Assembly (NCBI GenBank): GCA_964465945.1
Contig: CAYXMM010000010.1
Location: forward strand, 50,689 to 114,688
DNA: 64,000 nt
Reading direction: 5' to 3'
Source: JAJRPT01 sp964465945
GTDB lineage: Bacteria; Bacteroidota; Ignavibacteria; Kapaibacteriales; UBA2268
Positions within the stretch are counted from its first letter, which is position 1. The number at the start of each line of letters is the position of its first letter. Shown here one piece after another: positions 45,275 to 54,209 of this stretch. The notes under the pieces were generated by a model that was not told the origin of the DNA, ran no database searches, and saw only the letters and a program-made list of their open reading frames with translations. A program made the translations under genes and the position numbers.

Positions 45275-48200
45275 ATGAAAATTTCTAGAAAGTTTACCAA
45301 AGAAGGACTCAGTCCTTACAATCAATTCTCATATACGAAAAGAAGTTCAAGTTTAAAAAACTCTGACGGGTCAAAGGTATTTGAGGCGAATGATGTTGAA
45401 GTACCAAGCCAATGGTCGCAAATAGCGACTGATGTATTAGCTCAAAAATACTTCAGGAAGACAGGAGTTCCACTTTTTGACAAAGATGGTAAGAAAATCT
45501 TAGATGAAGAGGGTAAACAATTAACTGGCAGTGAAAATTCAATTAAGCAAGTGGTTCATCGACTTGCAGGAACATGGCGATACTGGGGAGAAACAAATGG
45601 TTACTTCTCAAGTAAAGAAGATGCTCAAGTTTTTTATGATGAAATTGCCTATATGCTATTAAATCAAATGTGTGCTCCAAATTCACCTCAATGGTTTAAT
45701 ACGGGTTTAAACTGGGCTTATGGTATAACTGGCTCAAAACAAGGTCATTACTATGTTGATCCAGAAACTGGTAAACTCCAAAAATCAAAAGATGCCTACA
45801 CACGACCTCAGCCGCATGCTTGTTTTATTCAATCTGTTGAAGATGATATGCTAAATGAGGGAGGTATTTTTGACCTTGCTACTCGTGAAGCGAGAATCTT
45901 TAAATTTGGTTCTGGAACTGGCTCTAACTTTTCACAATTACGTGGTAAAGGAGAGAAATTATCTGGTGGTGGAATTTCATCTGGGTTAATGAGTTTTCTT
46001 AAGATATTTGATAGAGCAGCTGGAGCAATTAAGTCTGGTGGGACAACAAGGAGAGCTGCTAAGATGGTTGTAGTTGATATTGACCATCCAGATGTTGAGG
46101 AGTTTATTACTTGGAAAGCGAAAGAAGAAGAAAAAGTTGCCGCTCTTGTTGCTGGTTCTAAGGTTAATTCTAAGTTTTTACAAGCAATTCTTGATGAAGC
46201 TTTGAATAATGGTTCTGATGTTAAAAATAATAATACACTTAAAGTTTTAGTTCAAAAAGCACTTAATAGAGGTGTTCCTCTTAATTATATTGATAGAACT
46301 CTTGACCTTGTAAATCAAGGATTTACTTCACTTGATTTTGAAGTTTATGATACTCACTATGAAAGCGAGGCATATAACACAGTTGCAGGTCAAAATGCGA
46401 ATAATACTGTTAGGGTAACAAACGATTTTATGCGTGCAGTTGAAAATGATGAGATTTGGGAATTAAAAAATAGAACCGATGGTTCAGTTTGTAGACAGGT
46501 GAGAGCAAGAGAACTATGGGATAAGATTAATCTTTCTGCATGGAAATCTGCTGACCCTGGCTTGCAATTTGATTCTACTATAAATGAATGGCATACATGC
46601 CCAAATTCTGGCAGAATTAATGCCTCCAACCCTTGTTCTGAATATATGTTCTTAGATGATACAGCATGCAACCTTGCAAGTTTGAATCTGATTAAGTTTT
46701 ATGATGAAGAAACAGATACTTTTTTAGTGGAAGAGTATCGACACGCAATTCGACTTTGGACAGTTGTGCTTGAAATATCTGTGCTTATGGCGCAATTCCC
46801 TTCAAAAAGAGTTGCAGAATTAAGTTATGAATTTAGAACTCTTGGTTTGGGATATGCTAATATTGGTTCATTATTAATGGTGAATGGCATACCTTATGAT
46901 TCAAAAGAAGCTCTTGCTATTACTGGAGCTTTAACGTCAATTCTATGTGGTGAGTCTTATGCCGCTTCTGCTGAAATGGCTAGTGAACTTGGTGCTTTTC
47001 CAAAATATGATATTAATAAAGAGCCAATGCTTAAAGTTATTAGAAATCATAGAAGAGCGGCTTATAATGCTAAACCGAATGAATATGAGGGCTTAACAAT
47101 TCGTCCTATGGGGATTAATCCTTTGTATGCACCTAAACATTTACTCTCTGCAGCTCAAGAAGTATGGGATAATGCTTTAGAATTAGGTGAGAAGTATGGG
47201 TTTAGAAATGCACAAGTAACAGTAATTGCTCCAACTGGAACAATTGGTCTTGTAATGGATTGCGATACAACTGGAATTGAGCCAGATTTTGCTATTATTA
47301 AGTATAAAAAACTTTCTGGCGGTGGTTACTTCAAAATTGTTAATCAATCAGTAAGAAAAGCATTAGTTAAGTTAAATTATACTGAAAAACAAATTGAAGA
47401 AATTGAGAAATATTCAAAAGGTTATGGAACTCTTGCTGGCTGTCCTCATATTAATAAAAAGTCTTTATTAACTAAGGGATTTACGGAAGAGAAAATTGAA
47501 GCGATTGAAAAACAACTTGATGATGTGTTTGATATTACTTTTGCATTTAATAAATGGTCTTTGGGTGAAGATTTCTTAAAAGAAATTGGAATTTCTTCTG
47601 ATGTATTTAATTCAAGTAATTTTAATTTACTTAGAGAAATTGGTTTCTCTGACCAAGAAATTGATGCTGCTAATGATTACATCTGCGGTACGATGATGCT
47701 TGAAGGTGCGCCACATTTGAAAGATTATCATTTGCCAATTTTTGATTGTGCTAATAAGTGCGGAAAAAAAGGTCAAAGATTTATTGATTATATGGCTCAT
47801 GTTAGAATTATGGCTGCTGCTCAACCATTTATTTCTGGTGCAATTTCTAAAACTGTTAATATGCCTGCGAATGCGTCGGTTTCAGAAGTTGGCGAAGTGT
47901 ATATGAAATCTTGGAAGTATATGCTTAAAGCTAATGCTTTATATAGAGATGGTTCAAAACTTTCGCAACCGCTTAATTCTGCTAATTATGATGGTTTAGA
48001 TGAGATTGTTGCTCTTGGTGATGAAGATACTCTTAATGAGCAACTTGGTGCAAAAGAAGTGCAACAAGCTATTGAAGTTAGAAGAAGAAGATTATCTAAA
48101 AAAAGACATGGTATTATTAGAGAAGCTACTGTTGGCGGTCATAAGGTTTATGTTAGAACTGGTGAGTATGATGATGGTTCTCTTGGTGAAATTTTTATTG

Positions 48201-48799
48201 ATATGTATAAAGAGGGTGCAGCATTCAGAGGGCTTTTAAATAGTTTTGCTGTACTTACATCTAAAGCTTTACAATATGGAGTTCCACTTGATGAATTGGT
48301 TGATTCATTTACGTTTACAAGATTTGAGCCAGCAGGAATAGTGCAAGGTCATGAAGCGATTAAAAACTCAACTTCTATTTTAGATTATGTATTTAGAACT
48401 TTAGGTTATGATTATTTGAATAGGACTGATTTTGTTCATGTAACTGCTGTTGATGAAGTAAAAGGGACACCTCTTGAGTCTGAAAATAATCATAGAAATG
48501 AAAGTCAAGAGACTGAATTTATAGCTCCCACTGAAACTGATTCAAATATTGAGCAAGGGAGAGATATAATTAGTATTTCAAAAAATCAAACTGAATTAGA
48601 TTTAGCTCCAGTTGCATCAACAAATATTGGAGGAGTGGCAACAAGTTCCAGTAAATCTTCGCAATTCAAAGTAAATGACCCAATGAAAACTCTTGGCTAC
48701 ACAGGGGAGAGTTGCGGAAATTGTGGTTCATTAAGAGTTAAACGAAATGGAAGTTGCACAGTCTGTGAATCTTGCGGAGGAACAAGTGGCTGTTCGTAA
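45275..48799 (+). CDS. nrdJ: Adenosylcobalamin-dependent (class II) ribonucleotide reductase
   Basis: 1174 residues, a long class II enzyme that makes dNTPs using a B12-derived thiyl radical without needing oxygen. Seen: NQMCAPNSPQWFNTGLNWAYGI, RIFKFGSGTGSNFSQLRG, NPCSEYMFLDDTACNLASLNL (active-site Cys/Asn/Glu), APTGTIGLVMDCDTTGIEPDFA, and a C-terminal zinc-ribbon-like tail C-G-N-C-G...C-x2-C-x2-C-G-G-T-S-G-C-S that carries the redox cysteines. There is no inserted intein. The ATG is preceded by GGAG. It ends before a hairpin terminator. Confidence 0.96.
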   Translation: MKISRKFTKEGLSPYNQFSYTKRSSSLKNSDGSKVFEANDVEVPSQWSQIATDVLAQKYFRKTGVPLFDKDGKKILDEEGKQLTGSENSIKQVVHRLAGTWRYWGETNGYFSSKEDAQVFYDEIAYMLLNQMCAPNSPQWFNTGLNWAYGITGSKQGHYYVDPETGKLQKSKDAYTRPQPHACFIQSVEDDMLNEGGIFDLATREARIFKFGSGTGSNFSQLRGKGEKLSGGGISSGLMSFLKIFDRAAGAIKSGGTTRRAAKMVVVDIDHPDVEEFITWKAKEEEKVAALVAGSKVNSKFLQAILDEALNNGSDVKNNNTLKVLVQKALNRGVPLNYIDRTLDLVNQGFTSLDFEVYDTHYESEAYNTVAGQNANNTVRVTNDFMRAVENDEIWELKNRTDGSVCRQVRARELWDKINLSAWKSADPGLQFDSTINEWHTCPNSGRINASNPCSEYMFLDDTACNLASLNLIKFYDEETDTFLVEEYRHAIRLWTVVLEISVLMAQFPSKRVAELSYEFRTLGLGYANIGSLLMVNGIPYDSKEALAITGALTSILCGESYAASAEMASELGAFPKYDINKEPMLKVIRNHRRAAYNAKPNEYEGLTIRPMGINPLYAPKHLLSAAQEVWDNALELGEKYGFRNAQVTVIAPTGTIGLVMDCDTTGIEPDFAIIKYKKLSGGGYFKIVNQSVRKALVKLNYTEKQIEEIEKYSKGYGTLAGCPHINKKSLLTKGFTEEKIEAIEKQLDDVFDITFAFNKWSLGEDFLKEIGISSDVFNSSNFNLLREIGFSDQEIDAANDYICGTMMLEGAPHLKDYHLPIFDCANKCGKKGQRFIDYMAHVRIMAAAQPFISGAISKTVNMPANASVSEVGEVYMKSWKYMLKANALYRDGSKLSQPLNSANYDGLDEIVALGDEDTLNEQLGAKEVQQAIEVRRRRLSKKRHGIIREATVGGHKVYVRTGEYDDGSLGEIFIDMYKEGAAFRGLLNSFAVLTSKALQYGVPLDELVDSFTFTRFEPAGIVQGHEAIKNSTSILDYVFRTLGYDYLNRTDFVHVTAVDEVKGTPLESENNHRNESQETEFIAPTETDSNIEQGRDIISISKNQTELDLAPVASTNIGGVATSSSKSSQFKVNDPMKTLGYTGESCGNCGSLRVKRNGSCTVCESCGGTSGCS

Positions 48800-48821
48800 G
48801 TAGGTTAGTATAAATATAATG

Positions 48822-48860
48822 AATACCTCAAATTTTATAAATGAAATTTGAGGTATTTTT
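48822..48860 (+). terminator. Intrinsic terminator of nrdJ
   Basis: A 14-bp stem, AATACCTCAAATTT (48822..48835) with AAATTTGAGGTATT (48844..48857), 8-nt loop and T residues to 48860. The CCTCAAATT stem sequence recurs in the hairpin at 52501..52529. Confidence 0.9.
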
Positions 48861-48936
48861 ATGGTCAATTTATTAAATATAATTTCACAATGTATCAATA
48901 TAATCATAATTGATTTGTTTTTAAAATTATAATAAA

Positions 48937-48964
48937 AAAAGGTTATACTTTCGTATAACCTTTT
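48937..48964 (-). terminator. Terminator hairpin of kynA, copy in duplicated segment
   Basis: AAAAGGTTATAC (48937..48948) and GTATAACCTTTT (48953..48964), loop TTTC; same hairpin as at 54177..54204. Symmetric A/T runs make it bidirectional, so it may also stop transcripts from the nrdJ side. Confidence 0.85.
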
Positions 48965-48969
48965 GCTAT

Positions 48970-49140
48970 TTATTCATAATTGTATGTGAAATCTAAGAGT
49001 TGCTTTAAACCCTCTGGCAAAGTAGGTAACTCTGAGCGAGGGATTAAGAGTGTTGCGATTTTTTGGAAATCTTGGAAGATGTGGTGCTTTTCGACTGTTT
49101 GTCTTAAGTAATCTGCTCCACTTGAGCCACCTGTTCCCAT
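48970..49140 (-). pseudogene. Truncated kynA 3' end (last 56 codons)
   Basis: Reading minus from ATG 49140 gives MGTGGSSGADYLRQTVEKHH, then the rest of the tryptophan dioxygenase C-terminus, ending DFTYNYE. It differs from the intact copy by about nine bases, nearly all silent (one Glu/Asp exchange). It lacks the first 308 or so codons. It starts 3 bp after the stop of the response regulator gene and could be co-transcribed, but has no SD. It is most likely a recombination or integration scar. Confidence 0.85.
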
Positions 49141-49143
49141 TTT

Positions 49144-49806
49144 TTACAAACTATCCTTATTGTAAGTGGATATTGTATTGATATAAGATTTTTCTAATCC
49201 AATCCTTAATGTTTCAATTAAGGTACTTGCTCCAAGTTTATTTTTTATAGATTTTCTATGTGTCTCGACTGTATAGTATGAAATGAAAAGTTTGTTCGCA
49301 ATTTCTTCGGTAGAATAGTTGTTCCAAATAAGATTGAGGACTTCAATTTCTCGTTTAGTTAACGAAGAATCTGATTCAATTCGGCTGAATTTATTTTCAT
49401 TAAAGTTAACTAAAAGATTTTTAATTTTAGGACAATAGTATTTATTATTGCTTTTAAGAGAATTAATCGCATTTAATAATTCAAATTCGTTTGAAGATTT
49501 AGATATAATTGCATCAGATCCTAATTCAATACATTGTTTTATTACACTTTCTTCTTTAACACCAGTAAGAATTATAAATTTACTTTCTTTTAAAATTTTA
49601 CGTTTCTCAAGTATTAAAAGCCCATCTCCTTGTTCTAAAACTAAATCAAGTATAAATATGTCGAATGTTTCATTTGAATCTAATGCTGTTAATAAGTCTT
49701 TGCTGTTAGAGTATGATGTTATTTGAACTTCGATTTTTGATTTTAAAAACTCAGCTGTTAAGTCTCTTAATATTTCGTGGTCTTCTAATAATGCAATCTT
49801 TTTCAT
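49144..49806 (-). CDS. NarL-type response regulator of the kynA island
   Basis: 220 residues. The receiver has acidic Glu8-Asp9, phospho-acceptor Asp54 in DIFILDLVLEQGDG and LSSKSS-like Lys (ISKSS). The LuxR-type HTH (about 152-210) reads LTKREIEVLNLIWNNYSTEE then YYTVETHRKSIKNKLG. It is divergent from the TPR-kinase gene with a 104-bp shared promoter region containing a 16-bp palindrome (49866..49881). It is the likely partner of that kinase. Confidence 0.92.
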   Translation of the reverse strand: MKKIALLEDHEILRDLTAEFLKSKIEVQITSYSNSKDLLTALDSNETFDIFILDLVLEQGDGLLILEKRKILKESKFIILTGVKEESVIKQCIELGSDAIISKSSNEFELLNAINSLKSNNKYYCPKIKNLLVNFNENKFSRIESDSSLTKREIEVLNLIWNNYSTEEIANKLFISYYTVETHRKSIKNKLGASTLIETLRIGLEKSYINTISTYNKDSL

Positions 49807-49865
49807 AAATTTTGTATTTTAGTTGAATTTTAATTGCAAAATATGCAAAATAAACTGATTAAATG

Positions 49866-49881
49866 TACCTGTAAACAGGTA
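49866..49881. promoter_or_regulatory. 16-bp palindromic operator, copy 1
   Basis: TACCTGTAAACAGGTA, in the divergent promoter region between the response regulator and the TPR-kinase. A near-identical site (TACCTGCTAACAGGTA, 52120..52135) lies in front of the small membrane protein gene. Probable target of the adjacent NarL-type regulator (inference). Confidence 0.65.
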
Positions 49882-49910
49882 TATTGTTATTTATGATATA
49901 GGGGATATGA

Positions 49911-52118
49911 GTGAAATTTATTGTAGTTTTAATTTTTATTTTTATAAACTTGTTTAATTTGTGTTCTAAAACAAGTAATGAAGTAAAAGTTGATTCATTA
50001 ATTAAAAGATTAAGATTTTTAAAAAATGATACAATAAAAGTAAATGTTTTATATGATTTATCATTCATTTTGCAATCTTTGTATCCAGAAAACGGAATTA
50101 AATATGGCTTTGATGGTCTTAATTTATCTAAGGAAATTAAATGGGATAAAGGTATTGCAAAATCATATTTAGCTGTAGGCATAAATTATTTGGCTCTGTC
50201 AAATTTCGATTCAGCATTGTATTTTTATAATAAAGCCCTTGACATTAATCGGAACTTGAAAGATATAAGAGCAGTAAGAGAAAATTATGAATACATTGCA
50301 CATTTGCATTCTATTCAGTCAAAGTATCCAAAACTTAAAAATTATTTAAATAAGTTAATTGAAATTAATAAAAAACTTGGTGATTCAATAAATTTAGCTA
50401 ACGAGTATAATAACTTAGGATTAGTAAATTTATATTTATCAAATTATAATGAAGCTTTACGAAATTTTAATAAGTCATATATTATTAATCATAAATTTAA
50501 CGATAGTTCTGGGATTGGTTATAACTTTATTAACACTGGCAGGGTTTACTATAACTTAGGTGAGTATGATAAAGCAAAAAATAATTATGCCAAAGCATAT
50601 ATTATTTTTAAGAAATTAGGAAATGAATATAATCTTCTTAGAATTAATAATTTTGTAAGTGAAGTATGGATGAAGAAGAATGAGCCGGATAGCGCATTAA
50701 TTTCAGTAGAAGAAAACTTAAAAAATTATAATATTTTTACTGATAATGAAACTTATGGAAGGCAAATTGAATTAAGAGAATGGGGAGCGAGTTTAATAAC
50801 GAAAGGTAAAACTCTTCTTAAAAAGAACAAGTTCAACGAAGCATTAATCATAGGAAATGAATCATTAGAGTTTTTTAATAAGATCAAATATGAAGATGGG
50901 AAGGCAAAAAGCTACAGTTTATTAGGTAAAATTAATAATAGTAAGTCTAAACAAAACAATTCAATTAGAGATTTTGTTTTTATAAAAAATAATATTTTAC
51001 AAAATTTAAACAATGCAGAAAACTTATTTAGAAAATTAAATGAAAAAAAAGAAAGAAGCGATAATCTTAAATTAATTTCAGAAATCTATGATGAATTAGG
51101 GCAAACAGATTCTTCTTATTTTTACTATAAATTATATGTTAAGCTAAATGAATCTTTATTTAATGAAGAAAATGCTAAAGCGATTGGAAGGTTGGAAAGT
51201 GAAGTGCAACATAAGCTTGATATTCTTAAAAGCGAAAACAAAGTAAAAAGTGCTAGAGAAGAAATAAAAGTAACCCAACAAAAATACCAGTATTTAGCAA
51301 TAATCTTTATTTTATTATTAATAGTGCTATTATTTATGTTGTTAATTTATATTAGAAAAAATAGTTTTACAAAACAACTTGAAATAAAAAATAACATAAT
51401 AGAAAATCAAAAGGTAGATTTAGAAGTCAAAAATAGCTCTTTAGGCAAGTTAAATAATGCAAAAAATAAGATATTTATTGTAATTGGACATGATTTAAGA
51501 AATGGGCTAAAAAGCTTTAGAAGTTTAGCTCTAAAACTAAAAGAGCAGAACCAACAATCGAGTTTAAACAAAGAAATTGACTTACTACATAATTCAACTC
51601 TTGATTTAACTAATTTATTAGAATCACTTATGGATTATGCTGATATTGAGTTTAATCAGATTGAAGTAGATAAAGTAAGTTTAGATTTATCTAAAATAAT
51701 TGAAGAAAATATTAATTTATTTAAGAACTTAATTTTACAAAAGAATTTGAAAATTAATAATAATTTTAATTTTTGTGTAGCGAAAACAAATTATCATTAT
51801 GCCTCAATTGTTATCAGGAACATAATTCATAATTCAATAAAATTCTCACCGGAAAATAATGATATTAATATTAAAGTTTTTTCAGAAGATTGTTTTACAA
51901 TAATAATTATTGAAGATAACGGGAAAGGTATAAGCGAAGAAGATATAGAAAAAATAAACAATTATATAAAACCTTCTTCATCAAATGCAGAAAGTATAAT
52001 AGGAAATGGCTTCGGATTAATAACCGCAAAAGAACTTATAGAAAAGGTTGGAGGCAGTCTTTATATTGATTCCAAAATTGGTATCGGAACTAAAATACAC
52101 ATCTACTTCCCTCAATAA
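49911..52118 (+). CDS. TPR-domain sensor histidine kinase
   Basis: 735 residues from GTG 49911 (a GGGG run 6 nt upstream serves as SD). An N-terminal signal/anchor (about 1-18) is followed by a periplasmic TPR region (about 45-430, units such as GIAKSYLAVGINYLALSNFD and YNFINTGRVYYNLGEYDKAK), a coiled-coil, a transmembrane helix (about 460-482) and the kinase core: H-box with His527 in IVIGHDLRNGLK, N-box IIHNSIKFSPEN, G1 EDNGKGIS, G2 GNGFGLITAKELIE. The TPR-HK layout is common in Bacteroidota two-component systems. It lies between two copies of a 16-bp palindrome and is divergent from its likely regulator. Confidence 0.92.
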   Translation: MKFIVVLIFIFINLFNLCSKTSNEVKVDSLIKRLRFLKNDTIKVNVLYDLSFILQSLYPENGIKYGFDGLNLSKEIKWDKGIAKSYLAVGINYLALSNFDSALYFYNKALDINRNLKDIRAVRENYEYIAHLHSIQSKYPKLKNYLNKLIEINKKLGDSINLANEYNNLGLVNLYLSNYNEALRNFNKSYIINHKFNDSSGIGYNFINTGRVYYNLGEYDKAKNNYAKAYIIFKKLGNEYNLLRINNFVSEVWMKKNEPDSALISVEENLKNYNIFTDNETYGRQIELREWGASLITKGKTLLKKNKFNEALIIGNESLEFFNKIKYEDGKAKSYSLLGKINNSKSKQNNSIRDFVFIKNNILQNLNNAENLFRKLNEKKERSDNLKLISEIYDELGQTDSSYFYYKLYVKLNESLFNEENAKAIGRLESEVQHKLDILKSENKVKSAREEIKVTQQKYQYLAIIFILLLIVLLFMLLIYIRKNSFTKQLEIKNNIIENQKVDLEVKNSSLGKLNNAKNKIFIVIGHDLRNGLKSFRSLALKLKEQNQQSSLNKEIDLLHNSTLDLTNLLESLMDYADIEFNQIEVDKVSLDLSKIIEENINLFKNLILQKNLKINNNFNFCVAKTNYHYASIVIRNIIHNSIKFSPENNDINIKVFSEDCFTIIIIEDNGKGISEEDIEKINNYIKPSSSNAESIIGNGFGLITAKELIEKVGGSLYIDSKIGIGTKIHIYFPQ

Positions 52119-52119
52119 A

Positions 52120-52135
52120 TACCTGCTAACAGGTA
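52120..52135. promoter_or_regulatory. 16-bp palindromic operator, copy 2
   Basis: TACCTGCTAACAGGTA begins 2 bp after the kinase stop and lies 89 bp before the ATG of the small membrane protein gene. It agrees with copy 1 at 14 of 16 positions. The palindrome extends to AATACCTG...CAGGTATT (52118..52137), so a weak terminator role is an alternative. Confidence 0.6.
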
Positions 52136-52224
52136 TTGTCGTAAGCAATTAATAAATTTAGTTTTGTATAAAAGATTTAATCAAATCTTTAAATTTAATA
52201 ATAATAATTAAGGGAGTTTTTTAT

Positions 52225-52458
52225 ATGGACAATTTTCAACAGAATGATAATAACTTAATATCTGTTAAGGATTGGATTATTATGTTTTTGATTACAGTAA
52301 TCCCGATTGTTGGATTTGTTATGCTATTTATTTGGGCATTTGGTAAAGAACCAAATCAAACTAAAAAGAATTATGCCAAAGCAATATTATTAATGTGTGC
52401 AATAGCGTTAGGAGTATCCCTTATATTTTCTTTTTTAATAAAATCACTGTTTGGGTAG
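52225..52458 (+). CDS. Small two-helix membrane protein
   Basis: 77 residues. Two hydrophobic helices (about 13-41, VKDWIIMFLITVIPIVGFVM, and 51-75, ILLMCAIALGVSLIFSFLI) are joined by a basic loop (GKEPNQTKKNYAKA). The V-K-D-W-I...P-I-V-G...F-x-W-A-F-G pattern belongs to a widespread family of small membrane proteins of unknown role that I recall from Bacillota and other phyla. SD GGGAG is present. The upstream palindrome suggests control by the adjacent two-component system. Monocistronic: a hairpin follows. Confidence 0.8.
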   Translation: MDNFQQNDNNLISVKDWIIMFLITVIPIVGFVMLFIWAFGKEPNQTKKNYAKAILLMCAIALGVSLIFSFLIKSLFG

Positions 52459-52500
52459 GATTTAGTGATATATACTAAATATAATTAATTGAAATATAAA

Positions 52501-52529
52501 CCTCAAATTCTAAAATTATGAATTTGAGG
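52501..52529 (+). terminator. Hairpin after small membrane protein gene
   Basis: A perfect 10-bp stem, CCTCAAATTC (52501..52510) with GAATTTGAGG (52520..52529), 9-nt loop, followed by an AT-rich rather than T-only tract. Similar to the nrdJ terminator stem. Confidence 0.7.
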
Positions 52530-52594
52530 AATATATTTATAAAACAATAAACATTAAATTAATAAAAATTAACTATTACTAAAAGGAAACTAAT

Positions 52595-54115
52595 ATGTTA
52601 AATATAATCAGTTGTGTTATAATTAAATTAAAAAATAAAAATGAAATGATTTTGTTATTAGTAAGTGTGATTTTTCTTACTAATTGCACAACTAAAAAAT
52701 ATGTATATAATGAAAAAACTGAATTTAAAGAAAGAGGTATTATTGTTTATAAAGATCCTGAAATTAAAAATGTTTATACTATTGTACCTTATGTATCTGT
52801 GCTTGGTTTAGGTGTAGGTGGAACATATTTAGCTGGGGAATTTGCATATAATAATCAAATTGAACAAGGAAAAACTATTGAAGAGTCTAAGGAACTAAAA
52901 CAAAGTGTTTGGGTAGGAGGGGGACTGTTAACAGGTTATGCATTGTATTATTTATATAATTCAAGTAGTAGCAATAAAGATGAGAAAGTTAAGAATTTAA
53001 ACTTACAAGAAGCTAATGAATGGTATGCAAACCAAAGTTTTTCAAAGGATTATTATTTCTTTGGGTTGTATAATAATTCTATTTTTACAATTGATTATAT
53101 TAAAAAAGATCTAATTTATGTAAACAGCCATGAAGACTTGATGTTTATGAAAAAAGTAACTCAAAACACCAATAACTTTGAGTATTTTGATAAAATAGTA
53201 AATAATTCTTTTTCTAAAATACCAAAGAGTGAACATTTAAAAGTGTTTCAAGAAACTAATGGAAAATACACTCAATACATTGAGTCTTATATGCAAACTA
53301 TTGACACAATGTCGTTATCTGAAATAAAAAACTTATTTTCAAGTATAAAAAAATTATCAATAGCAGATTCAAGCAAGTACTTGGAAAAAATAAGTGAATA
53401 TGCATATTCAAAGACTATAAATAGTTTGTTGCCAGTTATTGATAGTACAATTGTCTATAGAAATGTTTGCAATTCATTATCTCAAATGGTTGATAAACTT
53501 ATTAATAAAGGAGTTAAAGCTGAAAAGGAATATAGTGATGAAATTGTAAATAATATAAATTCATTTGATAGATATTATGAAAATATCGAAAAGAATATTA
53601 AAATTAATCAAGAAATGTTAGAAAATTTAAATAATTATAATTTAAACAACAATCATCGTAATGAAATTAATAAACTAAACGAAACACATAAAGGAATTTT
53701 AAATAAAATTAAAGAAATTAAAACTGAACTTTTAAAAAATATAAGTTTATTACAAAATTATATTAAGAAAGTAGAGGCAGAGCAGTATAAAATAAAAATG
53801 AAAGAAATGAGAGAAGAAAAAATGAAAATTGTTGCTAAATTAAGTTCTGGTGATTGTGTGCTGATAGGGAAAAATGATTATTTCAGTGATGAGGGGGCCT
53901 TAATGGTGGAGTTTTTAAAATTGGGTGATAAAAATTTTGGAGGTGAAAATTTTGGAAAAAGAATATATTGGTATCAAGCAAAAGTTGTGAAGAATTCGGA
54001 TAGAATTGGTTTTAAAATAGAATTATACAAAGGTCAATGGGATGACAATTACAAATGGAATGTAGGTGAAGTTATCAGTGTTGATAAAGTTGATATTGTC
54101 AAATTGTGTTTTTAA
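52595..54115 (+). CDS. Large lipoprotein-like protein with coiled coil
   Basis: 506 residues from ATG 52595 (SD AAAGGAA 9 nt before). A second in-frame ATG at 52646 would give a more usual lipoprotein signal (MILLLVSVIFLTNC). The lipobox is L-T-N-C. A glycine-rich hydrophobic pair of segments (about 65-80, SVLGLGVGGTYLAGE, and 105-120, WVGGGLLTGYALYYL) resembles membrane-inserted helices. A long Asn/Lys/Glu-rich coiled coil (about 300-430) and a small C-terminal beta domain with many Trp/Tyr (YWYQAKVVKNSDRIG, GQWDDNYKWNVGEVI) follow. No family recognised. The last gene of the island. Confidence 0.7.
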   Translation: MLNIISCVIIKLKNKNEMILLLVSVIFLTNCTTKKYVYNEKTEFKERGIIVYKDPEIKNVYTIVPYVSVLGLGVGGTYLAGEFAYNNQIEQGKTIEESKELKQSVWVGGGLLTGYALYYLYNSSSSNKDEKVKNLNLQEANEWYANQSFSKDYYFFGLYNNSIFTIDYIKKDLIYVNSHEDLMFMKKVTQNTNNFEYFDKIVNNSFSKIPKSEHLKVFQETNGKYTQYIESYMQTIDTMSLSEIKNLFSSIKKLSIADSSKYLEKISEYAYSKTINSLLPVIDSTIVYRNVCNSLSQMVDKLINKGVKAEKEYSDEIVNNINSFDRYYENIEKNIKINQEMLENLNNYNLNNNHRNEINKLNETHKGILNKIKEIKTELLKNISLLQNYIKKVEAEQYKIKMKEMREEKMKIVAKLSSGDCVLIGKNDYFSDEGALMVEFLKLGDKNFGGENFGKRIYWYQAKVVKNSDRIGFKIELYKGQWDDNYKWNVGEVISVDKVDIVKLCF

Positions 54116-54176
54116 ATTTGTTAAAAAAAACGTTACAAAATAGATTTGTCAATATCAAATTTGCAATTAAAAATAA

Positions 54177-54204
54177 AAAAGGTTATACTTTCGTATAACC
54201 TTTT
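54177..54204. terminator. Terminator of kynA
   Basis: AAAAGGTTATAC (54177..54188) pairs with GTATAACCTTTT (54193..54204), loop TTTC, symmetric A and T runs, so active for kynA (minus) and for the gene at 52595 (plus). Confidence 0.9.
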
Positions 54205-54209
54205 GCTAT

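Larger units (their letters stand above)
48933..49144. repeat. Direct repeat copy 1: kynA 3' end with terminator
   Basis: 212 bp matching 54174..54484 (after removing the 100 N there), in the same orientation. Identical for about 100 bp from the terminator inward, then scattered substitutions in the coding part. The homology stops at the ATG of MGTGG. Together with copy 2 it brackets the segment 49145..54173. Confidence 0.9.

Noticed and set aside
52118..52137. Palindrome after the kinase read as terminator only
   Set aside because: The stem lacks a T tract, and the same sequence occurs in the divergent promoter, so an operator is the better reading.
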